DNA of 5,327 nucleotides from CAZVEV01 sp964625865 (GTDB lineage: Bacteria > Planctomycetota > Phycisphaerae > SM23-33), in the NCBI GenBank assembly GCA_964625865.1, contig CAZVEV010000364.1:1-5327 (forward strand), in the 5' to 3' direction. Below, one piece after another: positions 1-5,327 of this stretch (position 1 is the stretch's first letter; the number at the start of each line of letters is the position of its first letter). The notes beneath the pieces were generated by a model. That model did no database searches. It was not told the DNA's origin and saw only the letters and a list, made by a program, of their open reading frames with translations. The translations under genes and the position numbers were made by a program.

Positions 1-1434
1 GAAGAAGATGCTCCGCAGTGCGGGCAGTTCGAAATGGGCGCTGCCGTCGGGCTCGACCGGCACGGTGCCCAGGACGCGGTTCAGCGTGAACGTGCCCCCC
101 ATGGACGTCGGCTCCATCGTGCCCGAGAAGTTCACCGGCTTGGGCAGGGCCTCCAGGATCAGCAACTTCTTGATGTCGCCCTTGGCTACGCCCTTCATGT
201 TCCTGCCGATGTACACGTTCTCCAGCGTCATCGTTCCGGTGGTCTGCTTCCGGTCGATCCGCGGAGCGATGAGGCGTTCCTTCTCGCGGCTGGCTACGGG
301 GCGCGGTTCGTGAACCCAGAGCTTCATGCGTTTGTACTTGTCGGGCATCTTCCAGAGCGACGTGTACCGTCCGTCGCCGGCGAGCAGGCCCATCTCGTGA
401 TAGTCCGCCACCAGGAACAGCTTCTCCGAAAACGGGAACGGATCGCGGAAGTTCTTCCTGCCGATCTGCCTGGCCATCGACCGGTCGTCGGGGCCGTTGG
501 ACGGGTCGACAACCGTGATGGGGCCCTCGTGTTCCTTGCGGCCGTGCCCGGGCGAGAAGCAGGCGACCACCTTCCGCGTGCCGGGGATCGGCTTGGCGTC
601 GAGCATCACCGTGCCCGGATGCATGTTCCCGAAGTAGACCATCTGGTTCGTCCCGTCGGGGTTCATCGTCCAGAGGTGGTGGAATCGCACGCGGCTGCGG
701 TCGATGTACTCCCATCGCTGGTAGATCAGCCGGCCGTCCGGCAGGACCCAGGGCGTGTTGTCCTGCTCGATGTTGCAGGACAGCGGGCGGATATTGCCCC
801 CATCGCCGTCGCAGCGGTAGATGATCGCCACGTGCGTGAACCAGCAGTTGACGTAGCGGTTGCAGCGCGACGAGCAGAACGCGATCCCGCCGTCGGGCAG
901 GTACGTCGGCTCGAGGTCGTTGAACTCGCCGCGGGTCAGTTGGCGCAGGTTCTTGCCACTGACGTCGATCTCGTAGAGGTGGTAGAACGGCTGACCGCCC
1001 TTGCGGTAGCAAAACAGGATCTTCTTGCCCGAGTAGTGCAGTTGCGGATCGCGCACGCCGCCCTTGGGGTCCTCGATCAGGTGCGTCAGCTTGCCCGTCT
1101 TGAGATCCAGCAGCGTCAGCGTGGCGTAGTCGTGGTAGTACTTCCTGTTCGTGCCTTTGCTGCTCCAGCCGAAGTTCGCATACCAGTGCCCATCCCCGTC
1201 GACCTTTCTCATGGCAAAGACGATCCTGTCGGCCTTGACGCCGGCATCGCGAAGCATCTTCGCCGCGGCAGGGCTGAACTGTCCGTGTTGGGCGGTGTCG
1301 GCGCGGGGCGCGGCATTGGCGCTTTCGCAGGCCGGCGCAAGGACACACGCGACGGAGAAGGCCAGCAGAGGAATCAGGAGACGCCGGACCGGCAGGCTGC
1401 GGGGAGCGAAACCGGAAGGGTCGGGACACATCAT
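1..1434 (-). CDS. Secreted HzsA-related (hydrazine synthase alpha middle domain-like) beta-propeller protein, 3' end missing
   Basis: The frame is open from the ATG at 1434 to the window edge (478 codons, no stop), so the C-terminus is missing. The start follows AAAGGA at 1442-1447 with a 7-base gap; a second Met codon comes directly after. Residues 17-36 form a basic-then-hydrophobic export signal, with a possible signal peptidase I site (Ala-Asn-Ala, 39-41). The mature part has TolB/PD40-like propeller repeats: RDPQLHYSGKKILFCYRK (128-145), NDLEPTYLPDGGIAFCSSR (172-190) and DNTPWVLPDGRLIYQRWEY (225-243). These, with the HHLWTMNPDGT stretch (252-262), resemble the hydrazine synthase alpha middle-domain family that I recall from planctomycete proteins. 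Cysteines cluster at 142, 187, 191, 197, 208 and 220. No CxxCH haem motif occurs in the visible part, so hydrazine synthase activity is not supported. The last visible residues (about 455-478, with PVEPDGSAHFELPA) look like the beta-rich region after the propeller. Family assignment is from memory; the function is unknown. Confidence 0.85.
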   Translation of the reverse strand, partial: MMCPDPSGFAPRSLPVRRLLIPLLAFSVACVLAPACESANAAPRADTAQHGQFSPAAAKMLRDAGVKADRIVFAMRKVDGDGHWYANFGWSSKGTNRKYYHDYATLTLLDLKTGKLTHLIEDPKGGVRDPQLHYSGKKILFCYRKGGQPFYHLYEIDVSGKNLRQLTRGEFNDLEPTYLPDGGIAFCSSRCNRYVNCWFTHVAIIYRCDGDGGNIRPLSCNIEQDNTPWVLPDGRLIYQRWEYIDRSRVRFHHLWTMNPDGTNQMVYFGNMHPGTVMLDAKPIPGTRKVVACFSPGHGRKEHEGPITVVDPSNGPDDRSMARQIGRKNFRDPFPFSEKLFLVADYHEMGLLAGDGRYTSLWKMPDKYKRMKLWVHEPRPVASREKERLIAPRIDRKQTTGTMTLENVYIGRNMKGVAKGDIKKLLILEALPKPVNFSGTMEPTSMGGTFTLNRVLGTVPVEPDGSAHFELPALRSIFF

Positions 1435-1516
1435 GTTCTCTTCCTTTCGCACGAGGGTTGACCCCTGCGCTCTTGGAGACGACAGACCAGCAGGCGAAGA
1501 CGCGCTGCGTCCACCA

Positions 1517-1545
1517 TAGATACGCGAATCGGCGTCCGAAGTCAA
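1517..1545 (-). promoter_or_regulatory. Candidate sigma70-type promoter for the HzsA-related gene
   Basis: Reading the minus strand, TTGACT (1545-1540, five of six matches to the -35 consensus) is followed after exactly 17 bases by TATCTA (1522-1517, a weak -10). Transcription would begin near 1510, giving a leader of about 75 bases before the ATG at 1434. The -35 is good and the -10 is poor, so this is a prediction only. If real, the gene can be transcribed independently of the large gene upstream. Confidence 0.35.
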
Positions 1546-1618
1546 TTTCACGCCCCCGCGACGCCTGTTCGGGTGCGGTCGTCTGGGCGTGGCCGGTGCC
1601 GCGGGGCTCGGCGCGTCC

Positions 1619-1657
1619 CGGCCAAGGGCGGCCAACGCCCCTGGCCGCCCTCGGCCG
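1619..1657. repeat. Strong GC-rich inverted repeat (hairpin), possible mRNA 3'-end structure or REP-like element
   Basis: The arms GGGCGGCCA (1626-1634) and TGGCCGCCC (1642-1650) match perfectly around a 7-base loop. Pairing continues outward through A1625-T1651 and, past one mismatch, through 1619-1623 with 1653-1657, giving about 15 base pairs. It lies about 115 bases after the stop of the large minus-strand gene. No T-tract follows on the minus strand, so it is not a standard intrinsic terminator. It could stabilise the mRNA end, slow polymerase, or be a copy of a dispersed palindromic repeat. Confidence 0.6.
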
Positions 1658-1772
1658 CTGAAAACGACTCTCACACCCTCGGTCAATCCGATCGTCGCTC
1701 AGGCCGCGGCCTCGTGCGTGCCAGAGGGTCCGGCTGAGCACGGCAGAGCCGTCCCGGGAGCCCCCGCAGGCC

Positions 1773-4700
1773 TCACTTGCCCGGCTTGTAGCAGACCAGT
1801 TCGTCGGTTTCGGTTGCGATGAAGACGCATCCGTGTGCGACGGCCATGCCGTCGTAGATGGGCTTGGCGTCGAGCTTCAACTCTGCAAGCTTGCTGCCGT
1901 CTTTCTTGGCGCAGATCCAGAGGTACTGCTCGCGGCTGCTCTCGAGGAGTTCGGCTTGTCTGGCGATGGTATCTCGCGTCATGTCGCCGGTCCGGAGGGT
2001 GTCGGTCGTGCCGGCGATGAGAATCTTGTCGCCGGCCAGCGCCATGGCCTTGACGTGGAGGTAGCAGTCGTTGGACCAGGCGTAGCTGAGCTTGGCGGTC
2101 GGCTTGGGCTTGCCGCCTCTTCGCTTGCCCGCGCCCTTCTTCCTGGCGGGCGGGGCTTTCTTCTTGACCGGCGCGGCCTTCGGCGCCGCCAGCGTGCCCT
2201 TGAACAGATGCGTCTCACGCTTGCCGTAGTACCCGAGGGCCGGAGACGACCTGAAGTCGTTGTTCAGCGTCTTGCGGCCGTAGCCGTAGATGCTCTCGTC
2301 GTCGCGGACCATGATTCGGCCCGAGAGGGTTCCTCTGCTTGCGCGGGCCCATCCGCCATAGGCGGAGCCCATCTTCGTGCCGTAGTACCAGTACGTCCTG
2401 TGGGCCCACGTCGCGTCGAGATAGCCGGCGGTGTTGTGCACGTGCGGCTTGAGGTTCTGCGGCAGCGCGCCGGTGATCGTGTCCCCGGCGGGCACGGCGT
2501 CGAGGTGCAACTGGAAGTCGCGCATGAAGAGCGTCTTGCCGTCAGTGGCGAGAATGTCGTTCAGTCCGCCGGGCAGGTCGTGGCCGGCATTGGGCTGCTG
2601 GTCGCCTGTCTCGGGATCGCGCGAGTAGATCCGCTTGGCCATCAGCGTCTTGCCGGTCTTCGCGTCCAGCTTGTAGAGATAGAGCCCGTCGTCGACGTAG
2701 CTCGACTTGCCGGCTGCGAAGTAGATCGCTCCGTCGAGATGCAGCACCGAGCCATGGACGGGCCATGGCGACTCGAGCTGGCCGTACACGCAGTTCTTGC
2801 GGTCGGACTTGGCGGCCCGGAACTTCCAGGCCAGCTCGCCGGAACCGGACGCCAGTGCGTAGACCCATCCGTCGCGCGACCCGATGTACACGGTGTTGCC
2901 CACGACCGTGGGAGGCGAATCGATCCGGCCGCCGGCCCGGAACGTCCAGGCGGTCTTGCCGCCGGCCCGGTTCAGTGCGTAGAGCGTGTGAGCGTCCTTC
3001 GCCGCGACGTACACGGTGTCGCCCGCAATCACAGGACTGGTGATGCCTCCGGGCAGCTTGACCTTCCAGCCCTGCGTGAGCTTCGACGCAAGGGCCGACT
3101 TCGACCCGCCGCTGCGCCGCGCATCGCCCCGGTACGTCGGCCAGTCGCCCTCGGGCGCCGCGGATCCCGGAATCGAGACGCTGTCAAAGGCCGCCCCCTT
3201 GACCAGCACGTTCCTCGGCGTCTGCCCCGCGAGGGGTGACTTGTGCTTCGGCGCGTAGGCGAAGAATCCGCTCATCTTGACCTGGATGTAGCACCCGCAG
3301 GAGTGGGGGGGCACGTAGATGAGCCCGTTTGCGGGCATGATGCCGTACTCGCAGTTGCCCCGCGTAAAGGCGTTCTGCATCGCCAGCTTGCCGTCGAAGC
3401 TGATCAGCTCCACGCCGGTGCGGCCCATGATGATGTACTTGCAGGTGGCCTTGTTTCGCCAGCAGCGGTGGTGGTGCGTCCGGGTAAACGCCGGCGCGGT
3501 ATTGATCTCGTTCTTGATCTCGCCGGTGTGCACGTCGTAGGCCTTTGTGAAGTCCGCGGTATGCCTGCGGGCGTTCTGCCCGATGTACACCAGGTCGTTC
3601 ACGACGAAGCAGTCCATCTGCGCGCCGTAGGCGGCCATGGCGTCCGTCGTCCACAACTGCTTTCCCGTGTCGGCTGCAAACGCCACCAGCTCGCCCTTGA
3701 TGCTGGTGGAGCCGGCGTTGAAACTCCAGATGATGTTCTTCTGCTCGACCAGTTCCGTCCCAGCCGGGGCCGCCTTCGGCTTGCCCTTGGCCGAAGGAAG
3801 GTTGTCCACCGAGATCACCACGTCCTTGTACACCAGCAGCGACGGCGAGAAGTTGGAAGGCCTGGACTCGGCCGAACGCCTCAGGGACTTCCACTTCTGC
3901 TTGCCCGTGGCCTTGTCCAGCGCGATGACGCAGTTGCGTGACTGGAAGTACACCTTGTCGGCGTCCGCAGCCAGTGTCACCGGCAGGACGCCGAGCGTGT
4001 CGCTGTCCGTCTTGGTCCACAGGATCTTCCCGGAGTCCGGGTTCACGGCCATCAGGGTCTTCTGCAGCCCCGGGCGGGTTCTCTCGCGGTACATGGACTG
4101 GTAGTCTTTGGGCTCGCCCTTGAACGGGAGCACGACGAGATAGAGCACGCCGTCCTTGTGGACGATCTCCTCGGCGCCTTCGGTGCCCTTGAGCGTGCGG
4201 ACCGTCTTGCCGTCCGCCGCATCGATCACCTGCACGGGCTGGCCCAGACCGAGGGACGCAAAGAGCCTCTCGCCGGCGGCGGCGACCCGACGGTTCAACT
4301 GCGTGGGCCCGGACCGGAAGGCGCGCCAGTGGTCTTCCCACTTGCCCACGTCCCGCTTCCACAGAATCATGCCGTTGTAGGCGTCCCTGCAGATCAGGTT
4401 CCACTTGGGGGGATAGTAGAAGTCCGCGGTCAGGCCTTCGTCGAAGATGTAGAACAGCTTGCCCCCGCTGGACACCAGCGCGTTGAGCGACGAGAGGCGG
4501 TCATGGCTTCGCGCCCACTTCGGCCCGCCTTCCCACTGGATGTGGAACGGCACGTCGACGACGGTATCGGGCGACACCGCGTTGCCGGACGCGTCGTAGA
4601 GGAACTGGCCCCAGTCGGAGGTGTCGGCGGGAACGGGCTTGGTCACTCTCTTTCCGCCGACGTACGCCACGCCGCCCGGTGCAAGCACGCGGAGGATCTC

Positions 4701-5033
4701 CTGGCGAGGCACGCGGGAGCCCTGGCCGGCGACCAGAAGGTTGACCGTGTCGGCGATGTAGGGCAAGGCCTTGCCGTCGAACACGTCGGCCGAGACGGGG
4801 CCGTACAGCCCTTTCTTCGCGATTGCCTCGCGGGCGGCCAGCACGGCCTTGGGGTCCGTGTCCAGGCCCTGAACGATGCAGGCCGGCGTCTTCATGCCCA
4901 TCAGGGCCGCGGGGTCATCGCAGCCGATATGTACGAAAACGCCTCCGTCAACGCCGCTGTCTTCTACGAGGCCGGCCGATACTGCTCCGGCGATGGCGAG
5001 CAATGACAGGACCGAGATGCATACGTGTTTCAT
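1773..5033 (-). CDS. Exported methyltransferase-like / PQQ beta-propeller fusion protein
   Basis: Complete gene of 1086 residues ending in TGA at 1775-1773. The ATG at 5033 follows AAAGGA (5044-5039) with a 5-base gap and begins a clear signal peptide (MKHVCISVLSLLAIAGAVSA, cleavage near residue 20), so the protein should be exported. Residues about 30-127 resemble a class I SAM methyltransferase: strand and turn VHIGCDD (34-40), acidic LDTD (57-60), and LAPGGVAYVGG (117-127) in the usual post-motif position. A linker containing YDASGNAV (146-153) leads to the first propeller, about 175-600, with PQQ-type repeats such as AVNPDSGKILW (329-339), ALDKATGKQKW (371-381) and AFAADTGKQLW (451-461). 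A second set starts at DWPTYRGDARRSG (630-642), with ALNRAGGKTAW (686-696) and ALASGSGELAW (726-736), and runs to the C-terminus, interrupted by a Lys/Pro/Ala/Arg-rich insert at about 949-981. PQQ-type repeats are often BamB-like scaffolds and do not prove cofactor binding. The architecture matches large planctomycete proteins I recall; substrate and role are unknown. Confidence 0.93.
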   Translation of the reverse strand: MKHVCISVLSLLAIAGAVSAGLVEDSGVDGGVFVHIGCDDPAALMGMKTPACIVQGLDTDPKAVLAAREAIAKKGLYGPVSADVFDGKALPYIADTVNLLVAGQGSRVPRQEILRVLAPGGVAYVGGKRVTKPVPADTSDWGQFLYDASGNAVSPDTVVDVPFHIQWEGGPKWARSHDRLSSLNALVSSGGKLFYIFDEGLTADFYYPPKWNLICRDAYNGMILWKRDVGKWEDHWRAFRSGPTQLNRRVAAAGERLFASLGLGQPVQVIDAADGKTVRTLKGTEGAEEIVHKDGVLYLVVLPFKGEPKDYQSMYRERTRPGLQKTLMAVNPDSGKILWTKTDSDTLGVLPVTLAADADKVYFQSRNCVIALDKATGKQKWKSLRRSAESRPSNFSPSLLVYKDVVISVDNLPSAKGKPKAAPAGTELVEQKNIIWSFNAGSTSIKGELVAFAADTGKQLWTTDAMAAYGAQMDCFVVNDLVYIGQNARRHTADFTKAYDVHTGEIKNEINTAPAFTRTHHHRCWRNKATCKYIIMGRTGVELISFDGKLAMQNAFTRGNCEYGIMPANGLIYVPPHSCGCYIQVKMSGFFAYAPKHKSPLAGQTPRNVLVKGAAFDSVSIPGSAAPEGDWPTYRGDARRSGGSKSALASKLTQGWKVKLPGGITSPVIAGDTVYVAAKDAHTLYALNRAGGKTAWTFRAGGRIDSPPTVVGNTVYIGSRDGWVYALASGSGELAWKFRAAKSDRKNCVYGQLESPWPVHGSVLHLDGAIYFAAGKSSYVDDGLYLYKLDAKTGKTLMAKRIYSRDPETGDQQPNAGHDLPGGLNDILATDGKTLFMRDFQLHLDAVPAGDTITGALPQNLKPHVHNTAGYLDATWAHRTYWYYGTKMGSAYGGWARASRGTLSGRIMVRDDESIYGYGRKTLNNDFRSSPALGYYGKRETHLFKGTLAAPKAAPVKKKAPPARKKGAGKRRGGKPKPTAKLSYAWSNDCYLHVKAMALAGDKILIAGTTDTLRTGDMTRDTIARQAELLESSREQYLWICAKKDGSKLAELKLDAKPIYDGMAVAHGCVFIATETDELVCYKPGK

Positions 5034-5088
5034 GGCTGTCCTTTCGTGGTCGGCCTGGGGCCGTGTCTCCGCGTGGATGCGTCACCCC

Positions 5089-5117
5089 ATATTACTTTCT
5101 GCCTGAGTGCTTTGCCA
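5089..5117 (-). promoter_or_regulatory. Candidate promoter for the methyltransferase/PQQ fusion gene
   Basis: On the minus strand TAATAT (5094-5089) is a good -10-like hexamer in otherwise GC-rich DNA. Seventeen bases upstream is TGGCAA (5117-5112), only three of six matches to the -35 consensus. The predicted start near 5081 gives a leader of just under 50 bases with the AAAGGA ribosome site at its end. The call rests mainly on the -10 and on position. Confidence 0.4.
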
Positions 5118-5207
5118 CCCGCTCCGCCGCGCAGCGCCAACCGGGGCCAATCCTGGATAGGGACGCTCCGAAGGCCCCGTGTCGCACCGTTTTTCTATAG
5201 CGGGATC

Positions 5208-5237
5208 TTGCCAGACCGCGCGAGGGCGTGCTACCAT
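5208..5237 (+). promoter_or_regulatory. Candidate promoter for tRNA-Gly
   Basis: TTGCCA (5208-5213, four of six matches to the -35 consensus) and TACCAT (5232-5237, four of six to the -10) are 18 bases apart. The start would fall around 5243-5246, a few bases before the mature tRNA 5' end at 5251, leaving a short leader for RNase P to remove. Position supports the call; the hexamers are moderate. Confidence 0.45.
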
Positions 5238-5250
5238 ACGCACTGAACTC

Positions 5251-5324
5251 GCGGGCGTAGCTCAATTGGCTAGAGCTTCAGCCTTCCAAGCTGATTGTTG
5301 AGGGTTCGAGTCCCTTCGCCCGCT
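5251..5324 (+). tRNA. trnG: tRNA-Gly (anticodon UCC)
   Basis: All four arms fold. The acceptor stem is GCGGGCG (5251-5257) with CGCCCGC (5317-5323), all paired. The D stem is GCTC/GAGC (5260-5263, 5273-5276) with GG in the loop. The anticodon stem is TCAGC/GCTGA (5278-5282, 5290-5294), with loop CTTCCAA placing the anticodon TCC at 5285-5287. The variable loop is five bases. The T stem is GAGGG/CCCTT with loop TTCGAGT (5305-5311) and one G-T closing wobble. The discriminator base is T5324. The bases after it are TTG, so the CCA end is not encoded and would be added by tRNA nucleotidyltransferase. It reads GGA codons, and GGG by wobble. Confidence 0.97.
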
Positions 5325-5327
5325 TTG

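Larger units (their letters stand above)
1435..1772. other. Intergenic region between the two propeller genes
   Basis: These 338 bases hold no convincing gene. Short open frames here lack family resemblance and have the arginine-, alanine- and proline-rich composition of chance frames in GC-rich DNA. Visible contents are the candidate promoter at 1517-1545, the strong hairpin at 1619-1657, a perfect 12-base palindrome AGGCCGCGGCCT at 1701-1712, and a small 5-bp hairpin (ACGGC/GCCGT) at 1740-1752, about 20 bases beyond the stop codon of the large gene. Confidence 0.7.
5034..5250. other. Divergent intergenic region between the fusion gene and tRNA-Gly
   Basis: This 217-base stretch separates the minus-strand fusion gene from the plus-strand tRNA and holds both promoter candidates. 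Between them lies a 7-base inverted repeat, CGGGGCC at 5142-5148 and GGCCCCG at 5173-5179, with a 24-base gap. It could be an operator or chance in GC-rich DNA. A run of five T's at 5190-5194 follows, but the stem is too distant for a convincing terminator. No coding sequence is supported here. Confidence 0.6.

Noticed and set aside
1..1434. Genuine hydrazine synthase alpha subunit (anammox)
   Set aside because: The visible 478 residues have no CxxCH haem site, and no hydrazine synthase beta/gamma or other anammox gene is adjacent. Only family-level resemblance is supported.
34..1461. Long plus-strand open frame (475 codons) opposite the HzsA-related gene
   Set aside because: It is antisense to a gene with a signal peptide, ribosome site and recognisable propeller repeats. 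Its translation is rich in Arg, Val, Ala and His with no recognisable domain, as expected for a shadow frame in GC-rich DNA.
1619..1657. Intrinsic terminator for the fusion gene
   Set aside because: The stem is strong, but the minus strand beyond it (toward lower coordinates) is GC-rich with no T-tract; the T-run lies on the wrong side of the hairpin.
1458..1822. Small plus-strand open frames across the gap between the two genes
   Set aside because: They have Arg/Pro/Ala-rich translations, overlap the hairpin and the end of the fusion gene, and show no convincing ribosome site or family resemblance.
1833..3239. Long plus-strand open frame (468 codons) opposite the fusion gene
   Set aside because: It lies wholly inside the PQQ-repeat coding region on the other strand and has an Arg/Val/Gly/Ala-rich composition without a domain. 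It is a GC-bias shadow.
3184..4404. Same-strand 406-codon frame inside the fusion gene
   Set aside because: It is a shifted frame of the PQQ gene with Arg/Gly/Gln-rich low-complexity translation, while the main frame keeps intact repeats throughout.
4158..5006. Plus-strand open frame (282 codons) opposite the N-terminal part of the fusion gene
   Set aside because: It is antisense to the clear methyltransferase-like domain and first propeller, and shows no recognisable family or start context.
5251..5327. tRNA-Gly as an attachment site for an integrated element
   Set aside because: No integrase gene or direct repeat of the tRNA end is visible, and the window stops three bases after the tRNA.

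Overview
The window is GC-rich bacterial DNA. It most resembles a Planctomycetota chromosome, judged from two large exported beta-propeller proteins of types I recall as abundant in that phylum. No taxonomic marker gene is present, so this is inference.

Layout, left to right on the given strand. (1) Positions 1-1434, minus strand: the first 478 codons of a secreted protein with TolB/PD40-like propeller repeats. It resembles the 'hydrazine synthase alpha subunit middle domain' (HzsA-related) proteins, and its 3' end lies beyond position 1. (2) Positions 1435-1772: a 338-base gap with a candidate promoter for the downstream gene, a strong GC-rich hairpin and a short palindrome, but no credible gene. 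(3) Positions 1773-5033, minus strand: a complete 1086-residue exported protein. It joins an N-terminal class I methyltransferase-like domain to two stretches of PQQ-type (BamB-like) propeller repeats. (4) Positions 5034-5250: a divergent regulatory region with a probable promoter for the large gene on the minus strand and one for a tRNA on the plus strand. (5) Positions 5251-5324, plus strand: a tRNA-Gly (anticodon UCC) that folds completely.

The two proteins point the same way and both carry export signals, so they may act in the same cell-envelope compartment. The 338-base gap, the hairpin and the separate promoter candidate suggest separate transcription units rather than a tight operon. 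No catalytic function can be assigned to either. The most notable features are the methyltransferase fold placed behind a signal peptide with a degraded SAM-binding glycine motif, and the cysteine-rich, CxxCH-free visible part of the hydrazine-synthase-like protein. No mobile element, CRISPR array or phage gene was seen.
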